Assembly (NCBI RefSeq): GCF_025336525.1
Contig: NZ_JAOCZP010000001.1
Span: 248,001-312,000, forward strand
Direction: 5' to 3'
DNA from: Chelativorans salis
GTDB lineage: Bacteria > Pseudomonadota > Alphaproteobacteria > Rhizobiales > Rhizobiaceae
DNA length: 64,000 nucleotides
A program made the position numbers and the translations under genes. Below the pieces are notes generated by a model. That model searched no databases. It was not told where the DNA came from and saw only the letters and a list, made by a program, of their open reading frames with translations. Positions 45,290 through 52,901 of the stretch are shown piece by piece; positions within the stretch are counted from its first letter, which is position 1, and each line of letters starts with the position of its first letter.

Positions 45290-45410
45290 CAGATTTTTTG
45301 CCAATAAAAACCATAGCAATACCACATTTCAATGAAATGAATACCAATATGTCCGAGTATCACGGAATTAATACCAACGTATACAAAAATTTATACTACA
45401 AGGCTGGACG
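45290..45410 (+). other. AT-rich leader of the flippase/arabinose operon
   Basis: The stretch around the flippase start is strongly AT-rich, with repeated AATACCA elements (about 45315, 45341 and 45371) and a low-GC first 20 codons. No convincing Shine-Dalgarno site is present. It resembles the AT-rich islands upstream of other surface genes in this window (23100-23310, 54170-54265). Confidence 0.4.
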
Positions 45411-46338
45411 CATATTGCTTCCAGCCATGATCGTCGGTGCTGTCTTGGGCACCTTGCTTCTGGCTCCTTTGGACATCAGCGAGACCATACGCGCTGTCGC
45501 GGCTGTTGATCTTTGGACGCTGTTCCTTGTGCTTGTCTTGTCGCTCGTGAATTATGCCTTCCGCTTCTGGCGTTGGACCATGTTTTTGGGTGGGCGCAAC
45601 GCCCCGGTCTCCGTCGGTCGGCACCTTGCCATCTATGTTGCTGGCTTCGCGCTTACGGCCACACCCGGTAAAGCCGGCGAGACCATGCGCAGCCTTTACC
45701 TCCGCCCGTTCGGCATCCCGCCGAGCAAAAGCCTTGCCGCCTTCTATGCAGAACGCCTGCTCGACCTGATCGTCATCAGCGCGCTGGCGATGCTCCTCAT
45801 CACGCATTCGGACCCGGTCGTGCGGGCACTCGGGCTCACCGGCGCGGTAATCGCCATGGGCCTCCTCGCCATGCAGTATCCAAGGGTCACGGCGCTGGTC
45901 GAAGGCGCCGCGACCGCATGGCCGGCACGCGGAGCAAGGTTCGCCTCCGCCGCGGCCGGTTTCCTGCGCGATGTCCGCGCGATGATGACGCCACGCATCG
46001 CTCTTTGCGGAACGCTCCTAGGCCTTGCTGCCTGGGCGGGCGAGGGCCTGGGAACGTATCTCGTGGTTCGCTCCATGGGGTTCGATATCGACCTGTCGCT
46101 GGCAGTCGGAATCTACGCCACGGCGATGATCGCCGGCGTGCTGTCTTTTTTGCCGGGCGGTCTGGGCGGGACCGAAGTGGTGATGACGTCGCTGTTGATC
46201 TACGCCGGCGCCTCCGCGCCGGTCGCAGTCGCCGCCACCATCGTCGTTCGCCTTGCAACGCTCTGGTTCGCCGTGGTGCTCGGATTGGGTGCGTGGCTGG
46301 GCCTCGAGGCCGCCCGCGGCCTCAAACCGCGCGAATAG
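45337..46338 (+). CDS. LPG-synthase-TM / UPF0104 flippase-like membrane protein
   Basis: About 333 residues with eight or more membrane helices. The signature AFALTATPGKAGETMRSLYL and FYAERLLDLIVISALA, plus SFLPGGLGGTEVVMTSLL near the end, are typical of the lysylphosphatidylglycerol synthetase transmembrane domain (UPF0104). Members translocate or transfer lipid-linked groups; here it lies 30 nt ahead of the prenyl-phospho-sugar genes and could flip polyprenyl-phosphoryl-arabinose to the periplasm. That role is inferred from position. The start could be 45298 (TTG), 45337 or 45349. Confidence 0.75.
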   Translation: MNTNMSEYHGINTNVYKNLYYKAGRILLPAMIVGAVLGTLLLAPLDISETIRAVAAVDLWTLFLVLVLSLVNYAFRFWRWTMFLGGRNAPVSVGRHLAIYVAGFALTATPGKAGETMRSLYLRPFGIPPSKSLAAFYAERLLDLIVISALAMLLITHSDPVVRALGLTGAVIAMGLLAMQYPRVTALVEGAATAWPARGARFASAAAGFLRDVRAMMTPRIALCGTLLGLAAWAGEGLGTYLVVRSMGFDIDLSLAVGIYATAMIAGVLSFLPGGLGGTEVVMTSLLIYAGASAPVAVAATIVVRLATLWFAVVLGLGAWLGLEAARGLKPRE

Positions 46339-46368
46339 AAACGTCTTCAGCGAAGGGATGCAGTCGTC

Positions 46369-47844
46369 ATGACCGATCTCGACATACTCCCGAGTGCCGG
46401 ACCGATCGAGCCGCCGCCACCAAAGGCGCCGCCGGTTCCGCTGGTTGTGGATCTCGATGGAACGCTGGTCCGCACAAATCTGTTGCTGGAGTCCGTCATC
46501 GCGTTGGTGAAACAGTCGCTGCTGACGGTTTTCCTGCTGCCCCTTTGGCTGATGCGCGGCAAGGCCGTCCTGAAGGAAGAGGTCACCAGGCGCGTCAAGC
46601 TCGACCTGTCGGTGCTGCCGCTCAACGTGCAACTCCTCGATCATCTGAGACGGAAAAAGGCGCACGGCCACCGGCTGATTCTGGCGACAGGCACTCATGA
46701 AACGCTGGCGCGGCGAATTGCCGACCAGCTCGGTCTCTTCGATGACGTGCTTGCCACGAACGGCCGCCACAACCTTACGGGTTCGAACAAGCTCACGGTC
46801 TTGCGCCACCGGTTCGGGGCGAGTGGCTTCGACTACGCCGGAAACGCTATGGACGACCGTCCGATCTGGTGCGCGGCCCGCCAGGCAACCGTCGTCGACG
46901 CCCCCTCCCGCCTTGTCGGCTGGGCGAAGCGAAATGCCAATGTCACTCATGTTTTTCCGCGCCAAAAGCCGCCGCTCTGGCTTTATGTGCGCGCCCTTCG
47001 CCTCCACCAATGGCTCAAGAACATTCTCCTGTTTGCGCCGTTGGTCGCCGCGCTGCGGTTCACCGATGTCGGTGCGCTGACAGACCTGATGATCGGCTTC
47101 TTCGCCTTCGGCCTCTGCGCTTCCAGCGTCTATCTCGTCAACGATATAATCGACCTGGAGGACGACCGCCTCCATCCCAACAAGCGGAACCGCCCCTTTG
47201 CCTCGGGCGCGCTGCCGGTTTCCCACGGACTGATATTGGTCCCGCTTCTCTTGGCCGCCTCGGCGGCCCTGTGCCTCTTCCTGCCCTGGCAGTTCGCCGC
47301 GGTCCTTGCCCTCTACTACGCCGCGACGCTCGCATACACCTTCGGCCTCAAGCGTCTGGAGGCCATCGATATCGTAACGCTGGCACTGCTCTACACAACA
47401 CGCATATTTGCCGGTGCCGCCGCGGCCCAGCTGCCGCTCTCGGTATGGCTCCTCACCTTCTCCATCTTCCTGTTCTTGAGCCTTGCGATCGCAAAGCGGT
47501 ACGCTGAACTCATGTTGATGCATAAGAACGGCAAGCAGGCGAGCGCGGGACGCGGCTATCGGTTCGCAGACCTGCCGATATTGCGCAGCATGGGCGTGGG
47601 ATCGGGCTACGTCGCGGCCGTCGTCCTCGCGGTCTACTTGGACACGCCGCAGGTCGCCGCCGCCTACGCCCACCCGCACATCCTGTGGGTCTTCGTGCCC
47701 GTCCTCGTTCTGTGGCTGACGCGGGTGTGGATCAAGACCGGCCGCGCCGAGATGCATGACGATCCGCTGGTCTTCGCCGCGCGGGACCGTGTCAGCCTCG
47801 CCTTCGCCGTCCTGAGCGGCACCGTCATAGGGCTGGCGCTGTGA
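46369..47844 (+). CDS. HAD phosphatase-UbiA prenyltransferase fusion (decaprenyl-phosphate phosphoribosyltransferase-like)
   Basis: 491 residues. Residues 1-200 form a HAD hydrolase with the nucleophile motif VVDLDGTLV (D28, D30) and a GNAMDDRPIWCAAR-type acidic motif near 165. Residues 205-491 are a UbiA prenyltransferase with LHQWLKNILLFAPL, then NDIIDLEDDRLHP (N258-D266) and KRNRPFASGALPV, closely resembling mycobacterial DPPR synthase (Rv3806c). The UbiA part would attach phosphoribose from PRPP to polyprenyl phosphate; the HAD part may remove the 5-phosphate, a step done by a separate phosphatase in mycobacteria. Its stop overlaps the next GTG start. Confidence 0.85.
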   Translation: MTDLDILPSAGPIEPPPPKAPPVPLVVDLDGTLVRTNLLLESVIALVKQSLLTVFLLPLWLMRGKAVLKEEVTRRVKLDLSVLPLNVQLLDHLRRKKAHGHRLILATGTHETLARRIADQLGLFDDVLATNGRHNLTGSNKLTVLRHRFGASGFDYAGNAMDDRPIWCAARQATVVDAPSRLVGWAKRNANVTHVFPRQKPPLWLYVRALRLHQWLKNILLFAPLVAALRFTDVGALTDLMIGFFAFGLCASSVYLVNDIIDLEDDRLHPNKRNRPFASGALPVSHGLILVPLLLAASAALCLFLPWQFAAVLALYYAATLAYTFGLKRLEAIDIVTLALLYTTRIFAGAAAAQLPLSVWLLTFSIFLFLSLAIAKRYAELMLMHKNGKQASAGRGYRFADLPILRSMGVGSGYVAAVVLAVYLDTPQVAAAYAHPHILWVFVPVLVLWLTRVWIKTGRAEMHDDPLVFAARDRVSLAFAVLSGTVIGLAL

Positions 47845-49154
47845 CGAGCGTCGACGCAGCATACAGCTCCTGGGGGCGGCCACGGGTGGAAGCGGGCAAG
47901 CGTGTCGTCCGGCTCTGGTGGCGCGATCAGGGTTTCCCTGCCGACCGCCCTGCCCTGCCCTTCGGCAACGGGCGCAGCTACGGCGACAGTTGTCTTATCC
48001 GCGAGGGAGCCATTATAGACCTGCGCGGTCTCGACCGCTTCATCTCGTTCGACAACGACACCGGGCTCCTTCGCTGCGAGGCGGGCGTCCTTCTGTCGGA
48101 TATCCTCGCCCACTTTGTCCCGAAGGGTTGGTTCCTGCCGGTCACGCCGGGCACGCGGTTCGTCACGCTCGGCGGCGCGATCGCCAATGACGTGCACGGC
48201 AAGAACCACCATCGCGCCGGCAGCTTCGGCCATCATGTGCGGCGTCTCGAACTTCTGCGCTCCGACGGCACACGCATCGTCTGCTCTCCCCACGAAAGCG
48301 CCGACTGGTTCACCGCCACGATCGGCGGCTGCGGGCTGACCGGCATCATCCTGTGGGCCGAGATCGCCCTGCAACGGGTGCCGGGACCGGCAATGGAGGT
48401 CGAAACCCTGCGCTTTTCTGGCGTGGACGAGTTCCTCGAGTTAAGCCGCTCCTCGCACAACTCGCACGAATACACGGTGGCATGGATCGATGCCCTCAAC
48501 CCCGGAAGCGACGGCGCGCGCGGGCTCTTCTTCCGCAGCAATTTCGCAGCAGACCAGCGCCCCGTCGCAGCCCCCCGGCCAAAGCCGGGATTGCCCTTCA
48601 CTCCACCCGTCTCGCTGCTGCCGAAGGCGGCGGTCCGGCTCTTCAACGCGGCCCACCACCACTGGCCGCGCCGGTCCAGGCAATATGTCCACTACGAGCG
48701 GAGCTTCTATCCGCTCGACGCCGTGCCGAACTGGAACCGCCTGTTCGGCCGCAGGGGTTTTTTTCAGTATCAGTGTGTCGTTCCCTACAGCGCCGCCGAG
48801 GCAATCGGCGCGCTGATCGCGCGCGTCGCGCGTGCCGGCGAGGGATCGTTCCTTTCGGTGCTGAAGGTCTTCGGCGATCACAAACCGGCCGGCTGGCTGT
48901 CCTTCCCCCGACCCGGCCTGACGCTCGCACTCGATTTTCCCGATCGCGGCGAGCAGACGCTGAAGCTGCTCGACACGCTGGACGAGATCACCGTGGAAGC
49001 CGGCGGCGCGGTCTATCCCGCTAAGGATGCACGGATGAATGCGCAAACCTTCCGCCGCGGCTTTCCATCCTGGCAGCGACTCGAAGACTACCGCGATCCG
49101 GCCATCTGCTCGGATTTCTGGCGCCGCGTCGCCGTTCCGCAACCCGGTGAATGA
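47841..49154 (+). CDS. DprE1-like decaprenylphosphoryl-ribose 2'-oxidase (FAD)
   Basis: 437 residues of the VAO flavoprotein fold. PFGNGRSYGDS binds FAD; GGAIANDVHGKNHHRAGSFG matches the mycobacterial DprE1 active-site segment almost word for word; YPAKDARM holds the lysine equivalent to Mtb K418. The position of Mtb C387 (target of benzothiazinones) is alanine here (A363, in TLALDFPD). The enzyme should oxidise the 2-hydroxyl of polyprenyl-phosphoryl-ribose to the keto intermediate. GTG start overlaps the UbiA gene stop; the DprE2-like gene follows 4 nt after its stop. Confidence 0.88.
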   Translation: MTSVDAAYSSWGRPRVEAGKRVVRLWWRDQGFPADRPALPFGNGRSYGDSCLIREGAIIDLRGLDRFISFDNDTGLLRCEAGVLLSDILAHFVPKGWFLPVTPGTRFVTLGGAIANDVHGKNHHRAGSFGHHVRRLELLRSDGTRIVCSPHESADWFTATIGGCGLTGIILWAEIALQRVPGPAMEVETLRFSGVDEFLELSRSSHNSHEYTVAWIDALNPGSDGARGLFFRSNFAADQRPVAAPRPKPGLPFTPPVSLLPKAAVRLFNAAHHHWPRRSRQYVHYERSFYPLDAVPNWNRLFGRRGFFQYQCVVPYSAAEAIGALIARVARAGEGSFLSVLKVFGDHKPAGWLSFPRPGLTLALDFPDRGEQTLKLLDTLDEITVEAGGAVYPAKDARMNAQTFRRGFPSWQRLEDYRDPAICSDFWRRVAVPQPGE

Positions 49155-49158
49155 CGCG

Positions 49159-49896
49159 ATGCGCAAGGTCCTGATCATCGGTGCCACTTCAGCGATCGCT
49201 GCGGCCATCGCCCGCCTCTTCGCAAAGGACGGCGACCGCGTGTTCCTCATCGCCCGCAACGAGGAGCACCTGAAGGCCACCGCCGACGACATCGCCGTGC
49301 GGGGCGCCAGCGTTGCGGGTTATCGGAGCCTCGACGTCAACGCGCTCGACGAGCACAGGGCCGTTCTCGAGGAGGCGGAGGGGGCGCTGGGCGGCATCGA
49401 TCTCGCGCTCATCGCCCACGGCACCCTGCCGGTCCAGATCGACTGCGAGCGCTCGCCGGGCCTGACTGCCCAGGAATTGCAGACGAACGCGGTAAGCACC
49501 ATCGCCCTCCTTACCCGCCTCGCCGAGCGGATGGAAGAGAGGCGCAGCGGCAGGATCGCCGTCATCACGTCCGTTGCGGGCGACCGCGGCCGGCAGAGCA
49601 ACTATGTCTACGGTGCGGCAAAGGCCGCCGTCGATACCTTCCTCGAAGGCCTGCGCCAGCGGCTCCACAAATCCGGCGTCGGCGTGACCACCGTCAGACC
49701 GGGTTTTATCGACACTCCGATGACCGCCGGGTTCCGGAAGGGATTGCTGTGGGCCAAGCCCGAAACGGCCGCGAAACGCATTCATGCGGCGATCGGCAAG
49801 GGCACCGACGTCGTCTACGTGCCGTGGTTCTGGGGGTGGATCATGCTGGTGATACGCTTCCTGCCGCGCAGCATCTTCAAACGCATCAAGCTTTGA
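49159..49896 (+). CDS. DprE2-like decaprenylphosphoryl-2-keto-arabinose reductase (SDR)
   Basis: 245 residues. The NAD-binding loop GATSAIAAAIARLF, a serine in ITSVAGDRG and the catalytic YVYGAAKAAVD (Tyr-x3-Lys) are present. The C-terminus MLVIRFLPRSIFKRIKL matches mycobacterial DprE2 (VLRHIPRSIFRKL), a better family marker than the SDR core. It would reduce the keto intermediate to polyprenyl-phosphoryl-D-arabinose, the donor for arabinosyl transfer. It is the last gene of the flippase/UbiA/DprE1/DprE2 operon and convergent with the GT-C/ASST fusion gene. Confidence 0.85.
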   Translation: MRKVLIIGATSAIAAAIARLFAKDGDRVFLIARNEEHLKATADDIAVRGASVAGYRSLDVNALDEHRAVLEEAEGALGGIDLALIAHGTLPVQIDCERSPGLTAQELQTNAVSTIALLTRLAERMEERRSGRIAVITSVAGDRGRQSNYVYGAAKAAVDTFLEGLRQRLHKSGVGVTTVRPGFIDTPMTAGFRKGLLWAKPETAAKRIHAAIGKGTDVVYVPWFWGWIMLVIRFLPRSIFKRIKL

Positions 49897-49917
49897 GGAC
49901 CGGCAGGAAGGCGCAGC

Positions 49918-52422
49918 TTATCGCCGTCGCGGCGCGGCCGGCTGCGCGAGCTTATGGCGGAATCCCGGCTCGAAATAGTCCACCCCGATCCTTTGGGCAC
50001 CGTTGATGATGGGGATAAGGTGCTGCCGGTCCCCGCGTCGGATCGGATTGACATAGCTCCACACCACGTCCCCTTCCCGCGTCACCTCCAGGAGCCGCCC
50101 GCCGTCGGATTCGGTGATCAGCGTGTTTCCATTCGGCAGCCGCTCCGCGTTCGAGCGCAAGAAACTATAGAGGGGATGGTCGGACGTGCCGCCGAAGCTC
50201 CATTCGATGTTGGAGGTGCGCGGATCGATCTCGATGACCCGCGAACTGTTGCCGCCATCCAGGCCGCCCAGATTGTCGAACATCAGTATGTTGCCGTTCG
50301 GCAGTATGCTCGGGTCGTGCTGCCGCAGCCATGCTCCTGTCATCGCCCACTTTATCTCGCCGGTCTCCATGGAAACGACGGCGAGCAGCGACTGCTCCCT
50401 GATTGAGACAAGAAGGTCGCCTTCTTCACCGAACGGGAAATTCCGCGCCGCCTCCGCGTCGATATACTTGACATTGTTCGGATGCAGCGGATCGCCGAGG
50501 GTGGAATAGGGCAGGAATCGGAGGAGCCCGCCGTATCGCGAATTCACCAGCGCTTCCGTCAGCGATATCCTCCTCAGCTCCTCTCCCTCCGGCGAGAGTT
50601 CGACAAGGAAATCCTCCAGGTAGGGACGATCGAACTGCCTCGCCCCGCGCTGCGGTTCCTGGTTGAACTGATGGACGAGCGTGTAGATGCGGCCGTCCGG
50701 CGCAATCGACATCTCGTGATGCACATGATCGAGATAACTCCAGATAACGCGGGAATTGCGGTCCATCTTGACCATCCCGTAGCCCCACGGCGTATCGGCG
50801 GACGAAATGTAGATCGCCAGCAGATCCCCGTTCGGGAAGACCTTGGCGCGATCCATGTAGATGACGGAGCCGGGCTGCGGCTCGGCGACCGCCGCCCCCA
50901 CTTCCCACACCCTCTCATATGGCAGCCGCCACTCGTGCACGACCCGCCCATCCATGGCGACCAGGCGGGCAACCTGATCGTCGCCCGACGTGAACAGCGT
51001 GTAACCGGGAAAAGCGCGGGCGGGATTGTGGATGGTGACGCCGCGCTCGTCCGTGCGGGCACGCTCATAGAGGTTGGTCAGGATGGGATTGCTGAGGATC
51101 CGTTGCTGGAGCCGTAACGCGTCCCAGGCCCGGTAGGCATCGCTGAAGAACTGGTGCGGAAAGACCCGCGCCTGCATCACCATCGCGCCTCCCACGAAGG
51201 CAAGAAACATCAGCATGAGCACGAAAGCCGTCGTGCCGGCTCTTTCCGCAACGCCTTGCGCCTCCCCTCTGGGAGCGCTGGTGGCGACCGCCCGTGGTCC
51301 GGAAAGCTGACTAACGGCGGAACCGCGATGGCTGGCATTCCAGGCGGTAATCGCCTGCACCGCCGCCAGCCAAATGATTGGCATGATCTCGACAACCACG
51401 CGCTGCTCGGGCAAGCGGCCGAAATATACGGCCAAAGCCAAAAACGGCAGACCGAACCAGATCAACGTCCGCCCCAGAACGGGAGACAGGTAGCGGCGCA
51501 ACAGCAGCACCGGCAGATAGAGGCCGGCACCGAATCGCGCGAAATAGGTCACCAGGTAGAGTGGGCTGGCAAACAGCGCGAGATTGTGCACGAGGTGGTT
51601 TTCGTATTCCGATCCCGCAACATTGGCGTGAGGGTTTTCAATGTTCGGGATGAGCCATACCGCCGAACCGTAGACAGCGGCAAAGACGAGAACTTGAGCC
51701 GCCAGCGTCTTCAAGAGCAGCTCACGGCTGATACGGTCGTAGCAGACGGCAAGGAACGCCGGGATCATGCATACCGTCGTCTCGCGGTTCAGCGTGGCGA
51801 CGGCGAACAGCCCGAGATAGGCGGCGAAACGGTGCATATCGGGGCGCCGCTCGAAGCGTGCGAGCAGAATCACCAGCGCGAGCGTGAAGACGGCGGCGGG
51901 CAGGTCGTACACATAGCGGAAGAGCCTGACTGTTCTCCACTCGCCCAGTTCCAGAAGCCCGCCTTCCTGCTGAAACGTTGACGAGAACCTCAGGTCCGGC
52001 ACGATCAGATGCATCGCAACTGGAATGACGACGGTTATCGCCAGGAGCCGGCGCACCGGTGGCGAGACATCTGGACAGAAAAAGTCCAAACCGCGCAGCG
52101 CGACGACGATCAGCAGCATCCACACGCCGACCTCGATGGCGGCAAAGACGAGATCGGCATCGAGCCATGGAACGCCCTGACTGATCCCCGCCACGAGGAT
52201 GGGCAACAGCGTCCGATACTGAAACGGCGCCGCGGCGTTGAAATCGGCCATGCGCCACGGGCTGGCGAGCCACCAGGGCAACGTCGCGACGTAGTGAAAT
52301 GCCGTCAAGAGAACGGCGATCCACAAGAGCGCAAGGATCCAAAGCGTGCGCGAGGCGTACCCGCGATCAATGCCCGGCACAGTCCCCCGCACCCCTCCCG
52401 CCGATGATGGGACAGCTTCCAC
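49918..52422 (-). CDS. Fusion of a polytopic GT-C-like membrane domain and an arylsulfotransferase-like domain
   Basis: 834 residues in one uninterrupted frame. Residues 30-370 have about ten membrane helices with FQYRTLLPILV in the first large loop, TLNRETTVCMIPAF and RVVVEIMPIIW, a pattern seen in predicted GT-C-type glycosyltransferases. A further helix (about 415-435) precedes an ASST-like propeller domain (470-834): VKMDRNSRVIWSY, HHEMSIAPDGRIYTLVH, QHDPSILPNGNILMFDN and NGNTLITESDGGRLLEV. The second half is a full-length paralogue of the ASST-like protein at 23428, including its membrane anchor. The combination of sugar transfer and sulfate transfer in one protein is unusual; neither activity is proven. 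Confidence 0.78.
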   Translation of the reverse strand: MEAVPSSAGGVRGTVPGIDRGYASRTLWILALLWIAVLLTAFHYVATLPWWLASPWRMADFNAAAPFQYRTLLPILVAGISQGVPWLDADLVFAAIEVGVWMLLIVVALRGLDFFCPDVSPPVRRLLAITVVIPVAMHLIVPDLRFSSTFQQEGGLLELGEWRTVRLFRYVYDLPAAVFTLALVILLARFERRPDMHRFAAYLGLFAVATLNRETTVCMIPAFLAVCYDRISRELLLKTLAAQVLVFAAVYGSAVWLIPNIENPHANVAGSEYENHLVHNLALFASPLYLVTYFARFGAGLYLPVLLLRRYLSPVLGRTLIWFGLPFLALAVYFGRLPEQRVVVEIMPIIWLAAVQAITAWNASHRGSAVSQLSGPRAVATSAPRGEAQGVAERAGTTAFVLMLMFLAFVGGAMVMQARVFPHQFFSDAYRAWDALRLQQRILSNPILTNLYERARTDERGVTIHNPARAFPGYTLFTSGDDQVARLVAMDGRVVHEWRLPYERVWEVGAAVAEPQPGSVIYMDRAKVFPNGDLLAIYISSADTPWGYGMVKMDRNSRVIWSYLDHVHHEMSIAPDGRIYTLVHQFNQEPQRGARQFDRPYLEDFLVELSPEGEELRRISLTEALVNSRYGGLLRFLPYSTLGDPLHPNNVKYIDAEAARNFPFGEEGDLLVSIREQSLLAVVSMETGEIKWAMTGAWLRQHDPSILPNGNILMFDNLGGLDGGNSSRVIEIDPRTSNIEWSFGGTSDHPLYSFLRSNAERLPNGNTLITESDGGRLLEVTREGDVVWSYVNPIRRGDRQHLIPIINGAQRIGVDYFEPGFRHKLAQPAAPRRR

Positions 52423-52901
52423 GAGCGCCTCCGCAACCGTCTTGCCTCGCCCCCCCGATCACCTTGGCCGGCGCCGGGCGCTACAATTGACTATGGTTCA
52501 GTGGCCGGCCGCTCGAACGAGCGGCCAGCGGAACAACAACGGCAGGTGGTGGAGAGGGTTCCATCATATGGAATTAACGGGTGCAACATGAGCGTATACG
52601 CCAGGCACGTGCGATTTCAATGCGTTAGCATACAGTCGCGGGAAATGTCTTTGCCTCTTCGCGCCCCCTCTGGCCTGCCGACCATCTCCCCACGAGGGGG
52701 GATCGGCCGACACGGGCCGCTTTCGCCAAACCGCCGACGTTCTAGAACGGCGAGGCATAAGCGAAGGCTGGTCTACCCCCCTTTGGGGGAGATGGCCGGC
52801 AGGCCAGAGGGAGGCGCGAAGGGGCGCAAAATCCGCAACTGTAGCGTTAGCTGAAAGCCAGGTGTTTGAAATCGGCAGCGAGGGGTATAACAGAAGCGCT
52901 G
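52423..52901. other. Gene-free stretch carrying a large palindromic repeat
   Basis: 479 nt between the ASST fusion gene and the DUF4185 gene. About a third is the inverted-repeat element listed separately. The rest, including 52500-52645 and 52830-52901, contains no frame that I recognise. Confidence 0.5.
52655..52824. repeat. Large RIME-like palindromic intergenic element
   Basis: The left arm at 52658-52691 (TTCGCGCCCCCTCTGGCCTG..CCATCTCCCC) is matched by the reverse complement of 52786-52820 with only a few mismatches. Inside are nested hairpins: ATCTCCCC..GGGGGGAT on the left, ACCCCCC..GGGGGAGAT on the right, CTTTCGC..GCGAAGG, and a central TTCTAGAA palindrome (about 52740-52747). It resembles the RIME or REP elements dispersed in Rhizobium genomes. 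It carries no gene. Confidence 0.65.

Noticed and set aside
51150-51330. The ASST fusion as two separate genes
   Set aside because: No stop codon interrupts the frame, and no start with a ribosome-binding site stands out at the junction.
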